Source of the DNA: Gnetum montanum
Lineage: Eukaryota > Streptophyta > Gnetopsida > Gnetales > Gnetaceae
NCBI GenBank assembly: GCA_015680685.1
Contig: MNCI01004329.1
Span: forward strand, 120,469-184,468
DNA length: 64,000 bases
Direction: 5' to 3'
Shown here: positions 10,830 through 22,639 of the stretch, piece after piece
Position numbering within the stretch: the stretch's first letter is position 1
Layout: every line of letters starts with the position of its first letter
Translations under genes and position numbers: made by a program
The notes under the pieces: model-generated
Seen by the model: the letters and a program-made list of their open reading frames with translations, nothing else
What the model was told of the DNA's origin: nothing
Database searches by the model: none

Positions 10830-11763
10830 AGAGTTCATGGTGCTTAAGGACCAACCTTTCATAAAAAGTTTTGTTTATACTTATAATAATGCCTAGTTCA
10901 ACTTCTAGTCTAAAAAGATCTAGTAGTTAGGCCAAATTCAAAATATATTTTTAAGATACTAATTTTACATACTTAAAACTTTTTGCACTTAAGAAATTCA
11001 CTTTTCACAAACATTAGTTGATTGAGTGCTTCAATAGTAGAGAAGACTTGAATAAGGCCTACACAACATCATAGCCTTTTCTTGGCATAGCTAAGATAAT
11101 TACCTATCATGTGTACATTAAAGATAATAAAAATTTTATATCATGGCCTTTAATCAATTTACTCTACATTATAATAAAGGAGGGTAGCCATGTGGATTAG
11201 CTCTCCATTCTTAAGGACAAGCTAAAGATGCATGCATTTGTATATTATTATACTTCTTCACCATATTTTTCCTATGATTATTTACTTCTCATCTTTATGA
11301 GAGGATTTCAAAATTCTAAATTATTGGATGTCATTGTGATGGTGAAAAATGAAAACAAGAATATCTTATTTAAATTATTTATGAAGACTTTTTCAAAGAA
11401 AGAATAGACTATCACCAAGTTCTCCTCATTGAAACAGTTTAAAGGATTATATACAAAGGGGTGAAATATGTCTAATAGTAAATATCTATCACCACCCATG
11501 GTGAGCATGATTCTCCAACAAATAAGGTTGCTCATTTTTAGTTAATTATGAATTTCTTTAAGATTTTAGTTGAGTAGAGAACAATGAAGAAAACTTTTTC
11601 TAATGAGGCTAAATAAAAAGATCTTATAAGCATTGATGAAGATAATTATATGGTAGCAATCAAGGTCAAGGCTACAAAGTATATCAATCCACTAGACAAG
11701 TCATATCCTATTGTAGTGAGTAATGATTTCCTTTATGATTCAATTATACTAAATTACACTACA
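10830..11763. other. Unassigned AT-rich sequence
   Basis: Short shadow frames only. Scattered segments read like decayed coding sequence (for example around 11370-11740), but I cannot assign a family. Confidence 0.4.
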
Positions 11764-13417
11764 TGTAATGCCCCACTAACTAGGCTTAGGCTAGAAAGGT
11801 GTTACTTATGAAAATAAATCATAACTTGATAAAATTCAAAGAATTCCAAGAAAATATAGAAAAATGAAAGTACAAAAAAATTATAAACAAACTAAATAAA
11901 AATATTACAATACCAATAGTGTCTTATGTACAATCCAAAATATATTAATAATAGAATAAAATATGATAAATATTCAATTTGTATCTAGGCATTAGGTTAC
12001 TATCATTAAAAATTATGAACCAAAATATTAAATAATAAACCAATGCTACCACATAAATAATTGAAAGAAATGTCAAACCTACATCAAGGGTGGGCAAGTA
12101 CAATGTCCACACAAAGTTGTCAATCAAAGAGCATTACATATTATAAAAAACCAACTAAACATTATAGCTTAGAAAAATACATCAAACTATTAACTTAAAC
12201 AAAAGCTAGAAAATATATAAATTGTATTCTAAGCATTAGCTTCTTGATCTATTTTCTTGTCACAAATACCTATATCACCTAGAAGACAAAGCAAAGAGAA
12301 AAATTAGTTCACAAACTAAGTAGGAAAAATAAACTACAGGCACTCCCTTAAGGATTTTTGAACTAGGTACCATGTAGTTGGAAAGCCATGCATAAGGGTA
12401 ACTGCATTCGAATGTTAGCATACATGCATCCACTAATAATTTAAATAATAAAAAATACATAATATAATAATATTTAAATAATTATAGCATAATCTAATCC
12501 CAAGCTATGAATGCTAGCACCCTCTCTCAATTTTATCATGTCAAAATTAGGATGTGTACTCATTATCTGTAATAAGATTTTTATCAAATGTCAAAGCCAA
12601 AATAAAAAATGAATGCACAACTTATTTAATGATTCTCAAATACAATATCAACATTAACTTAAGTTCTATCACCTTGATTTGTGATGAGACACCAAGTGGT
12701 AATTTGTAAGTCGATTATAAGTCCTAGACTTGGGAAGTATTTCATGCGACCTATGTTTGTAGTCCTAGCATGTTCAATTGAGGTTTATGTCTCTCAGGAT
12801 TGTCACCTTGTCTTTTGTATCAAAATTTTAGTTTGTGAGCATGTCTTAAGCTTCTTAGCATGTTTTTAACCTCATTCAAATGACATGTTCTATTAGAATT
12901 TGGGTTACATCCAAGATTAGCCCTTGGTATCCTCATAGAGGAGATGCACTAACTCCCTTGCATTAGTAGATCCTTTATGTTAGTGTCCCACCTTGCTTGC
13001 CCAGGTTTAGTCCCAAGTGTCGAAAGTGTGATCCATTTATCCAAGGTTATATTGATGGACCTCTTTTGATGCCCAAACATTGAAGAACCTCCACCATTAC
13101 ATTGCAAAAACTATAAATACTTGGAATAAGCTTTCATACAAACATCTTTAGTATTTTAATCAATTTACATTCTCTTAGGATTTGGCATCTAGTTTATGTA
13201 AAGAGCTTCTTATCCCTTGGGTAAGTGAATTTAATTTCTATTTTTTGTATGTTTTTGAGTTGTCACTTTTACAAGTACAACTAGAATCTATTAGAGTTCT
13301 ACCTTGCTTATGCAAAGTCCAATGTTTGTGCAATGAATAAAGCTAATGATTTTCCCTTTATCTACACTATTGATGCCTTACATATTAAAATAGTAAGAAG
13401 GTCAAAACTATACAACA
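11764..13417 (+). repeat. Tentative 5' LTR of an old element (E8)
   Basis: Begins TGTAATGCCCCACTAAC, a typical plant Gypsy-like LTR start, has a TATA-like CTATAAATAC at 13111-13120, and ends ...TACAACA followed by TGGTGTTGGACC, which could be a degraded primer site. A gag fragment lies downstream at 14011. No second copy is in the window, so the borders are guesses. Confidence 0.3.
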
Positions 13418-14010
13418 TGGTGTTGGACCATCAAGGTTATGACCAAGAGGCAATTTTTGCTTTCTATGTTTTATGTTGAACCTATTTCATGAGGGATTAT
13501 GACATGTGTAAGTAATGGTAAGCATTATGCCTATCCCCATAAGGGATTTTGATGCATGTATGTTTATTTCCATTTTATTCTTATATTCATAAAATACATA
13601 AAAATCATGAAATATAAAATTATAAATATTTTATCTATTCGTCCCCATGGCAATATAGGTTTCCATTACATTATATGTATCATAATCTCTTTCATCTTTA
13701 TTGAATATAATGAAATAAAAGTGTTCTTGGTAATCAACTCAACATCATCTTTAAAGCTTATGACCAAATTACATTGCATTTCATATGATATAATTCAGTT
13801 GATCACAATCAGTAGGACCTCTATCATTGGTGTTGTTACCAAGCAAGACATTTATAAATTTCCTTGAAATACTTATGCATTTACAATTTTTATTTTTTAT
13901 TTTTAAGTTGATCTTGTAAGAAATAAAGGACTAAAGCAACTATGGCTTAATTGAATAATGAAAATAGATTAAAGAAAAAACCTTAACTAGTCCAAATTAC
14001 TTTGAAAAAA
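13418..14010. other. Unassigned leader-like sequence
   Basis: AT-rich, between the tentative LTR and the gag fragment. The open frame at 13556-13867 is low-complexity (Ile/Phe/Tyr-rich) and does not look like a real protein. Confidence 0.35.
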
Positions 14011-15148
14011 ATGGTGAGTGAAGAAACATCTCCTATTATGATAAAATTTCATCAAACTAAACTATGATGATGATGTGATAAACATGGATGATTTTAGAAA
14101 GAACCTACAGAAGCTGAACCTATCACCTTTGAGGAGGCTTTGTCTAGTTAAGGGTCCATTAAGGATTTGGCATACTACGAACCCATGTTCCATTCATAAT
14201 TAGAGTATGTTACTTATGAGAAATAAGAGCTTCATGATATTATTATAGAGTAAGAATAAGAGTGCATACATGCTGGAAAGTAGGTAAGACCTTCTCCTAG
14301 AGAGTTTCATTTCTACAACACAAATGATTCTAGGGGAAGGATGTCCATGCATCTTTATTCATGAGGCTTGATCTTCATTTGTGGTGATTCAAAGTAGTCC
14401 ATGATTTCACCTTTAACTTACCCTCATTTGAATGGATGTGTTAATGGCTTGGATGAGTCATTATTCCTTAGGCCTATTATGGTTAAATTTATGAAGTAGT
14501 TTGCATCCTAAATGAATACATTAAGGAGAGAAGGATTAAAAGGATTGATATGGCTAAAATTCCAACTTTTAGTGGGTAGTTAAATAATAACTCATAGCTT
14601 CATGTTTAAACATCTATCATTGCTTGTGAGATGCAAGGATTGAGTAGTGAGTGGAAAAAACTCCATCTTTTTCCCCCCACACTCATTGAACATGCTAAAA
14701 CATGGTATCAAGTTTTGCCAATTCCATCTCCTCTTGGGTAGATATGTTAAAAGCTTTCAATGCCAAATTTCAATCTTATACATAAGTTGCAAACCTTATA
14801 AAGAAGGTTGCAAACCTTATAAAGAAGGTATCAAGATTAAAGTAGGATATCACTGAATCATTGGAAATGGCCATATTAAGATACAATTGCATGCTCAATC
14901 CATGTTCAAATTATGGGTTTAGTAAATGTGACCAATTAATGCACCTAGTAGAATAACTACGATTACAAACTCATGAAAGGATGGATATGTATGTCATGGG
15001 TAGTCTCTACTAGAGGTTAGCTACTCAAATTATATCTATGTTAGATGTCATGACTAAATTAGAAGGTAAATGATATAACCATGCCAATGTAGAGGAAGCT
15101 AATCTAAATTCCCAATGTCAAAAGGATGTAAAGAATGTTGAAGATAAG
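14011..15148 (+). pseudogene. gag: Athila-like gag fragment, cut by E4
   Basis: Plus-strand decayed gag. Visible blocks: PTEAEPITFEEALSS near 14110; RIDMAKIPTFSG near 14535; EWKKLHLFPPTLIEHAKTWY near 14650; a FNAKFQSYT block near 14755; and a CSNYGFSKCDQLMHLVE block near 14900. Order and spacing match the Retrotrans_gag region of E1, E2 and E3 (FEGGY, LFPRTLIKxAK, NDKY, HGYFQRKQLRHI). A 21-bp tandem duplication (GTTGCAAACCTTATAAAGAA plus G, about 14785-14828) adds seven residues. The frame stops abruptly where E4's LTR begins at 15149. Confidence 0.65.
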
Positions 15149-16533
15149 TGTTGGTGGCCATTTAGGATTGCCAACACTTGGGTGCCTCTAGTCTCATAGC
15201 TTTAGGATCACAAGATGCAAAGGTATTCTTAAAATAGGGTTTAGGTGCTTGCTAGTCTTCTGGCAACACCAATGCCTAGATGCCTCCAAATAAACTCAAT
15301 GATAATGAAACGAACTAATTGTAAGCATGTGTTTGTTGTTATTAATGTTGAAATGCTTGGGTTTGTAACTAAACATGTAATTGGCTATCATAAAGAAATT
15401 TAGGTAGCTTTGTCAAATACTATGAGTTGTTGAAGATTCCTATTTTGGCAAATCATTTAGCCTACATAGTCTCTATAGTACATTACTTTAAACAAATAAA
15501 CTTTCACAAAACTACTTGAGCACAATTTTGTCAATCTACTCCTAATTTTCCCCAAAGAAAAAGTTGCATAAGAAAACTAGAAATAAAGCGAGATTCAATG
15601 GGTTTTAGAAAAAGAAAAGAAAAGAAAGCATATTTGTGTAGAATCTTAAACATTTAAGTGAGATAAATTAACATGAGAAAACACTTTGCAATAAAGCTAT
15701 TCCAATTCAAGCTATTATGAATTTTTCAAACCCTCTAAGCTCAATAAAAAATTTCATAAAAGAAAATCTTATTTAAATACCAAAATGCTTTGTAAATGAA
15801 AAAATAAAAGCTCCTATTTGGCTAGTTAATATTGGTCAAGAATTACAAACAATAGAACTTCTAATAGAATTTGACAATTTCAAGAATGAAATATTAAGAT
15901 AATAAAATTTAAAAGAAATAAAGTTACTTTAGTCATCACAAAGTATCAAAGATTTTCTTAATTCCCTAGACTCAAACAAGCAATTTCTATAAGACATTAC
16001 TATTAAATTTCTCAATATGATTTTCCAATATAACATAAGCTCTTATATGGCAAACCTAATAGAAGTCTAATTTTGCACAAAAATAGAGCTATAAAGGCAA
16101 CAGAGAAAATCCAAAAATTAAATGCCAAGAAATATACTATCTAAAACATTAGCTAAGTAACTAAAACAAAATGAGGAGAAATAAACTCATAGAATTAAAA
16201 CAAAGTAGCTAAATTAATGTCTTTAGCAAGCCATGCTTTACAATCTTCAATATTCTTCTAAGTATCTTTTCCCACAAATCCTCCCAAATTCTACCTTTGA
16301 AGCCCCCTTTATAGTGGCTTTAGGATAGTTACAATAATCATGAGAAGTTAAGGGTGTTACAAATATCTAGAGGATTAATTCATAACCACCCTAAGAAGTT
16401 CTAACTTCCATGAGAAATTTAAGCCATAGTTGGCAAGTATCTTGCCTAGTAACTAAGTTATAAATCTATTATTTCATTTTTCTTAATAGTCTTGAGGCAT
16501 TATCCTTAATATTAGCTCACCATTTTTGGAACA
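15149..16533 (-). repeat. E4 3' LTR (repeat R1, copy 1)
   Basis: On the plus strand it starts TGTTGGTGGCC and is about 85-90% similar by eye to 24752-25853 up to about 16255. On the minus strand it ends ...CCACCAACA. Its far border is uncertain; TGTTCC at 16533 preceded by AAGGGTTGA is my choice. A minus-strand TATA (CACTATAAAGGGGG) lies at 16303-16316. Confidence 0.65.
16303..16316 (-). promoter_or_regulatory. TATA box of E4 LTR
   Basis: CACTATAAAGGGGG on the minus strand, about 220 bp inside the proposed LTR start. The 5' LTR copy has lost this part. Confidence 0.55.
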
Positions 16534-17090
16534 TCAACCCTTATAATAGATCTTCCTATGGGGTAAAACACAATTTAGGCCTTTACAGCAAAGATAACTC
16601 TAATTTGAGGTGCCTTCTTCAATTCCAGGTCACCTAAAGAAAAATGCAAGATAGCCAATCTATGGTTGGTTACATATGTTCCCTCAATTCAAACTTTATT
16701 TTTCAAATTGAATTATTATATTTTATTCTTCTTCTTTTTTATATCATGGTTTTATTTTATAAATTTTTTGGTCATTTTATAACTCCATACCAAAACCTTA
16801 ATACAAATTTATGGAATGTAAAACCATAATATCATGGGAAAAATTGTGGATGGAAAATGCAACAGTAAACATGGAAAAACTACCAATAAGCAACCATGAT
16901 GTGTTTGCCACATACTCCATTAATGTTGTGTGTCTCTACATGGCAACAACCACTTAATTGTAACTTTGTCTCTGCCTCCAAGATCAGCACAGTGGTGCAT
17001 CATTTCTAATTAAATTCTTCAACACCACTCTACAACATGAAAGATCAAAGAAAATGACACCATCTTTGCTACCAATAATGTGAGCACTAT
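16534..17090. other. E4 3' region, unassigned
   Basis: No domain recognised. Lies between the E4 3' LTR and repeat R2. Confidence 0.35.
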
Positions 17091-17971
17091 TGTTGATAGG
17101 TAATCAACCATCAAGACTTTGCACATTCTCACCATGATTTTTCATGATGCCTTCTGCTAAGAAACTAACATAGATCAATGCGATGGAGCTTGTCCAAGGT
17201 AAGTATCACAGGGGTTCCAAGGACTTTGCTATCAAGGTATCTATGGATGAAGAGAATCTACAACTATAGATTCCTTGCAAACACATGATTTTTGATGACT
17301 ATGGATGTCATTAATTTAAGAGCATTAATTCTCAGATGAGCCCAATGCTCCATGGAATGATCCCCATGGCATTTTCTATAAAACTTATTGAAATCTATGC
17401 TTCAATGTACATGGCCATTGCAATGGTAACACCAAATATGTCATACATATAAGCCATGTTCAAACTACCTAGGTTGTAGATGCTAATATTACTTCTTAAG
17501 GATGCAAGCGTTTAATCCTGGAGGTTAGTAGATCCACGATGATGGCATCATTGGAATCCATTTGTTAAGGTTCTAGAGCTTGAATTAGCACCAAGTGTCA
17601 TGCCATGGCTGCTGATGTTTTTCTTGAACATCTCGTTGCAACAACACATGATAAATTCAATATTTTAATGGTTATGTAATTTTGGAAATTTTAGAACTTG
17701 ATTGATAAACTTTCTAAGCTTATCAATTTTCCAATTAAAATATAAGCCACCTTGCTTAGATATATCCCTCACGTAAAATCAATATTCTCCTCCACATTAC
17801 TTTGATATTTTAATTAAAATATCACCTTCAAAATCTTCTCCTTGTCTAAGGTATTTGGTAGGCTAGCTTCAAAAAAAAAATTTGAAAAAAAAAGTAGCAT
17901 AACTTTATCAACTTCTCAAAGCCTATCAAGAACCATTACTACTCCATAAAAATGGTAAAAATATGCCAACA
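17091..17971 (-). repeat. Repeat R2, copy 1 (probable LTR)
   Basis: 881 bp, TGTTGATAGGTAATC to TATGCCAACA on the plus strand; the second copy is at 42916-43795 (880 bp) with the same ends, about 85% similar by eye. TG...CA ends suggest an LTR. A 17-nt all-purine stretch on the minus strand (17988-17972) directly adjoins it, as expected for a minus-strand 3' LTR. No coding frame. No 5-bp duplication seen (ACTAT left, TTTCT right). Confidence 0.55.
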
Positions 17972-17988
17972 TTTCTTTCCTCCTTCTT
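17972..17988 (-). promoter_or_regulatory. Polypurine tract-like sequence next to R2
   Basis: Minus strand AAGAAGGAGGAAAGAAA immediately before TGTTGGCA. Its position is that of the plus-strand primer site of LTR retroelements. Confidence 0.45.
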
Positions 17989-18191
17989 AAATTCCTTAAA
18001 AACTTAAGATGTTTAAGATAATTCATCAATGCACACCAACTAAATCATCACCAAAACATAGATTCATTGAACATTTTTACAAAACCACAAATCTCTTTTT
18101 GAGGAAAACTTTCATCAAACTTAAGGTTTAAAGGTATAAATACATCACCCCTATACAACTAGGAAACTATACAAACATATACTTATACAAA

Positions 18192-18695
18192 CTATTCAGT
18201 AGGAGGGAAAAGAATAGTTAGGGTAACCATTTTAGGGGTCCTTATGTTGTTAATTCTTTCATATTCTATTTCTATGGTGATGAATGCTCTTCTTCCTTCT
18301 TCTTGACTCATTGGAGCTTCAACTTAGTCTGCTTCACCATTAGTTCTAACAATTGTCTTTGTTTCTTTATCATCTGACTCTTTGGCTGCTAATTTTTGAG
18401 GTTTTTCATACCTAGTTGCTTCTATATCTTCAAACATGAAAGCCTCTCCCCAAGAATAATCTTGATTGAACTCTTCTTGGTGTTTAGCTTTAGTGGTGCA
18501 TTGGTGGAAACTACCCCAAACATTCAAATGGATGGAGCATCTACCAATGAGAAAGCTAAATTCATCCAAAAGCAAAAGTAAGAATGAACTTTTAGATGAT
18601 GCACCACCATGAGTAGTTTCCTTGCAAAAGGCTCTCAAGACATGCTCCAAACAATAGCCACTTACATAAGGAATAAAAGGCCTTCTTGTTGCCAT
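18192..18695 (-). pseudogene. Unrecognised 167-codon reading frame with one stop
   Basis: On the minus strand an ATG at 18695 opens a frame of 123 codons to a TAA at 18326-18324. The same frame then continues 43 codons to TAG at 18194-18192. A TAA in place of CAA (Gln) would explain the internal stop. The N-terminus is MATRRPFIPYVSGYCLEHVL; the middle has Ser/Leu-rich and Trp/Cys/His-containing parts; the C-terminal third is acidic and Lys/Glu-rich. No transmembrane segment or retroelement domain is recognised. It has the same strand as E4 and lies between integrase and R2. A TATA-like box lies about 100 bp upstream. It could be an extra 3' ORF of E4, a captured host gene fragment, or a chance frame; composition and continuity argue against chance. 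Confidence 0.45.
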
Positions 18696-18789
18696 CTCTT
18701 TTAAGCTCACTTTCTACCTCAAACTAAGAATGCTTTTCTTGCTCAAGTGCTAAATTGGAAGATGTTGTGTTTTCAACCAAACCACAACT

Positions 18790-18799
18790 CTTTATATAG
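18790..18799 (-). promoter_or_regulatory. TATA-like box upstream of the 167-codon frame
   Basis: Minus strand reads GCACTATATAAAGAG, about 95-105 bp before the ATG at 18695. The spacing would suit an RNA polymerase II start with a 5' leader of about 65-75 nt. The sequence further upstream (18800-19139) is AT-rich with no other feature. Confidence 0.4.
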
Positions 18800-19139
18800 T
18801 GCAAAAAAATTTGAAATTTCAACCATTCAAATAACCAACTTTCCCACTCAACCAAAACTTATTCAATTTCCATCACTATACAGTTGATAAACTTAATGTC
18901 CACTATGTGGCTGTCTAATTTAATTTTTTAGTATGTGATTACTTAAACTTCCACTCCCACTTAATGTAGTTAAGACACATAATAAGTAATGATTACTTAA
19001 GATAATGTAAATTTAATATTTAAATTAACACTCTAAGTTTAATATTTAAACTAATACTCTAACATATACATATTTTATTATACCATATATACATGTCTTA
19101 ATATATGTATAGGATATACATACATATTAGGATTAGATA

Positions 19140-20260
19140 TTATATATGTTTTATATATAAAACATTATATGAAAGATGTAATTCCATTCCACTTAATGTG
19201 GATAGCTTATACGTATCTTTTGATATTTGTCCTTTGATCTGAAACAAACCCATCCATATTGCTGAAAATTTATTTGGCTTTTTCATATTCCATAATAACA
19301 CAAGATCACTGATTTTAGAAATTATTTTCAAAACCTTTCTATCAAACCATATTTTAACTTGAAAAGCATTCTTTAATAAATTAACCGTAGCTCTATCAAT
19401 CTCGGCTTCTCTTTTAATAAGCAAGGTCATGAAAATTCTATCTTTATCGATTTTCTTACTATACTTTTACACAAAATTAGAGGCCGAGCTTATAATCTTA
19501 TTCATAATTCTTGTGGGAAAACCATAGACCAAGTTATAAGCTGATGTTCTAATAACCTTTTTAAATCCAATACAGACAATCCATAATAAAGATTGCAAAT
19601 AATCTATCCAATTTCTTGGGTTCCCTTCCATCAACTTTTTGATGTAGAAAATAAGCTTTTTATTCATAGATTCAACCAAGCCATTCCCTTGAGGATAATA
19701 ATTTGAAAAAGAAAATAGAAATATGGATTTCTCTAATGCCCATGTTATAAATTCTTCAAATTGAAAGGCAAGTCAATTATCGAATACCAACACTTTAGGT
19801 AGACCAAAATAACTTAGAATCTATTCTTCTAAGAACTTAATAATGTCTGATGCTAAACTTTTCCTTAGAGCTTCTGCTTCAAGCCATTTGGTGAAGTAAT
19901 TAATGGCTGTGAAAATAAACTTATGTCCATCTCTTGAAGGGGTAATTTTACCAATAAATTCTAAGCCCCATTGTTGAAATGGTCTATCCATAATTACCGA
20001 TTTTAAGGGAGCTCTAGCCTTTTTGATTGTTGGTCCATGAATTTGACATTTTTAACATCTTTGGATTCTTGAACTAATATCTTGGTCCATACTAGGCCAA
20101 TAAAAATCATAGTGGAGTATATGTTACATAGTAGACTTAGGAGATTCATAAAACAAATTAGACTGATCATGGAATTATTCTAAAATAGAATTGATTTAAT
20201 CATTATGAACACATTCCAACAAAACCCCTCTAAAGTTTTTCTATATAATATTTCATCTTT
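19140..20260 (-). pseudogene. E4 integrase
   Basis: Read from 20260 downward. A degraded zinc finger (FHDQSN, then HILHYDFYWPSMDQD, CQIHGP). Catalytic core: first acidic residue in WGLEFIGKI (Glu where Asp is usual), second Asp in VLVFDN, and Glu in NGLVESMNKKL (19679 downward). C-terminal part 19430-19140 has SDLVLLWNM and WMGLFQIK, the typical end of Tat-type integrases. Several stops (Trp and Gln positions). Open segments: 19679-19467 and 19430-19140. Confidence 0.8.
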
Positions 20261-20299
20261 AATCAAAAATTTATTTGCCTTTTTGAGGAAATTCCTTTT

Positions 20300-20970
20300 C
20301 TGACTTGCAATTAAATTATTTGAAACTTTTCTCATGTTAAGGAATTATAGAAAGTCATTATAATAATTTCCCTCATGAGTCTTTAGTATGGATATTTCAT
20401 CTTCCCTGGCCATTAACTTAGCTAATCCCATTCCTTTAATAGTCTTTCATGTTTCCAATGAAAATATGAAACCTTGAAGCTTTATAAGCCACTTCTCTCT
20501 TTTTAATCCAATTTCATTTTGAGCCTAGAATTGTTTGACCACATGCTCTATTAGCATAACATGAACCAATGAGCTTTCTAAGTAATATTTGAAATGTACA
20601 TGTGCTTTAATGACTATGAATGCTTGTTTCTCTAAATCAAAATAATTTACCTCATAACCTTTCAACTGATATCCAAAAAATCCAATTGGTTCATCTTGAC
20701 CATTGTCTATTTAATTTAAAACAACAACAATTGAATCCTTTGAGGCAAAAGCATACAACCAAAAATCTTCCTTCAATTTTGGTTTTACCAAGTATGGAGC
20801 TTCTTGAATAGCCTTTTTAATTTTTGCTAAAGCTTTCTCCGATTTTAGTGATTTCTTTACTAAGATATCTTTCTTGATTATATGCATCAAAGGTTTAGTA
20901 ATTTTTGTGAATCCAAGGATAAATTTCTTAACAAAACTTATCTTTCCAAAGACAAGTTTAAGAGACATTT
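20300..20970 (-). pseudogene. E4 RT connection and Gypsy RNase H
   Basis: Minus-strand blocks GKISFVKKFILGFTKITKP, IKKAIQEAPYLVKPKL, YAFASKDSIVVVLN, then GYQLKGYEVNYFDLEKQA and HFKYYLESS. These are the thumb, connection and RNase H blocks that follow a Gypsy RT. Open from 20968 to 20711, then broken by stops. This is the usual retroviral-type RNase H and is distinct from the second RNase H at 22130-22510. Confidence 0.8.
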
Positions 20971-20999
20971 TGTATGTAGGATGTTTTATATTCTATACT

Positions 21000-21830
21000 A
21001 CTTGAATTCATGCATTATCTATAGCAATCCCTTCTTGACAAATTACATGGCATTATAAACTTCTAGACGTAACCCCAAGAGTACATTTCTTAGGGTTTAA
21101 TGAAATACCATACTCACGACATCTGTCAAAAATTTGTTGGAGATGATTGATATAATCTTCCTTCCTTTTTGAGTAGATAGTGATATCATCTAAAGAAACC
21201 ACAATGAACTTGTCTATCAAATATTTAAAAGCTAAGTTCATTGCTCTTTGGAAAGTAGCTTCAGCATTTGATAATCTAAATGACATTCTTTTATAAGGAA
21301 ATGTCCCTCATTTGGTGATAAATTTTGTTTTATATATATCACCTTTATCTATCATAATCTCATTATAACCTAAAAATCCATGTAAGAAGGAGTATACCTA
21401 GCATCCTAATGCTTTGATCAACATTCAATCAATTATAGAAAGTGGATGCTTATCTTTTTCAAATGCTTCATTCACATTTTTGAAATCCACACAAAGCCCA
21501 ATATCACCATTCTTCTTTCTTACTGGAACGAGATTAGTAAGCCATGTAAAATATCAGATAGTATATATGATTTGGGCATGCAATAAGTTCTTAATCTGAG
21601 CTTCCATAGCTAGCTCAAATGATCGATTAAATTTCCTTTACTTTTTCTTAACTACTTTACAATCATCTAATAAAGGAATTTTATGTGTCAACACATTAGG
21701 TCTAAAAGCTTTAATATCATCATAAGACCAAGTGAAATTCTCCAAATTATTCTTTAATAGTAATAACAAATTTTGCTTGAAAATTGAATTATCTTCCTTT
21801 GTGATTTTTAACATCTATGGTATCTTAATT
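21000..21830 (-). pseudogene. E4 reverse transcriptase
   Basis: Minus-strand RT. FTWSYDDIKAFRPNV and HKIPLL-type start near 21740; LVPVRKKNGDIGLCVDF near 21535; FLHGFLGYNEIMI; GTFPYKRMSFRLSNAEATFQ near 21290; active site VVSLDDITIYS near 21190 (the Tyr of YLDD is Ser, both Asp kept); GISLNPKKC near 21085. Stops and small frameshifts occur throughout, but all RT blocks are in order. It is followed directly by connection and RNase H. Confidence 0.85.
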
Positions 21831-22129
21831 GATCCAAGATTCACTACTTCATAAGCTTGATCTCTAGAATTCTATATATCCTTTCTTGTGAACTGATTTT
21901 CACTAAACTCATGTTCATAGCTAATCACCTCTTTGGGAATCAAATTATACTTGGAACTTGATGTTGTTTCTGATGTGATCTAACTTTAATTCTTGCTTAT
22001 TCTTCATAAACTTGAGTACTTGGTCATCATCTTCAAATACTTGTAAATGTATTGTATTATCTAGTATTGATGGGTGATCATTCTCGATCATTACCCCCTC
22101 ATAATTTTCTATCCTTTTCACATCTAATG

Positions 22130-22510
22130 TTTAAGCTACTTTTTCTAAATCATCTGCTATATAATTATCTTTCCTACCTATATATTCCATTTGCCAATTA
22201 TAAAACTAACCCCACATTTTGTAGAAAATCTATTTATAAGACCGCAAGAATGAGATTTTGACTACACAATTTTCTTTAACTTGTTCACAAATCAATCTTA
22301 AATCTCCTTGTATGGTGATTGCCTTGATCCAATGCTACTTTAATTCCAATACTTAAAGCTTCATATTCGGCCTTGTTATTCATACAAGGGAAAGATAGAT
22401 GAATTGCCTTGAATATTTTTGTGAAATTATCTTTTACTAAAACCACTCTAACTCCTACACCTTTAGAGTTACAATACTAACCCATCAAAATATAATTTCC
22501 ATTTGCTCTC
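22130..22510 (-). pseudogene. E4 archaeal-type RNase H, upstream of RT
   Basis: A second RNase H between protease and RT. Minus-strand motifs: KWKLYFDG (22502-22482, first catalytic Asp in the FDG motif), then after a one-base frameshift NSKGVGVRVVLVKDN, FPCMNNKAEYEAL (catalytic Glu, about 22384-22357), GDLRLICEQVKEN, and DNYIADDLEKVA (final Asp, about 22168-22147). Spacing and motifs match archaeal-type RNases H, which the plant Tat lineage carries in addition to its own RNase H. As I know the family, the extra domain usually lies between RNase H and integrase, so this position is unusual. Confidence 0.75.
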
Positions 22511-22639
22511 ATTTTGAACTTTTTCTTTTTTCATGTTATAAACTTCTTAAGTGTGCAAATTTTGGATTCAAAAGAGCTTATTTCAACAACCTTATATGTA
22601 GATCTGATTTGGTTTTCCTTTCCAAGGTAGCTGCATATG

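Noticed and set aside
13556-13867. 103-codon plus-strand frame
   Set aside because: Ile/Tyr/Phe-rich product of AT-rich DNA without motifs or conservation in the window.
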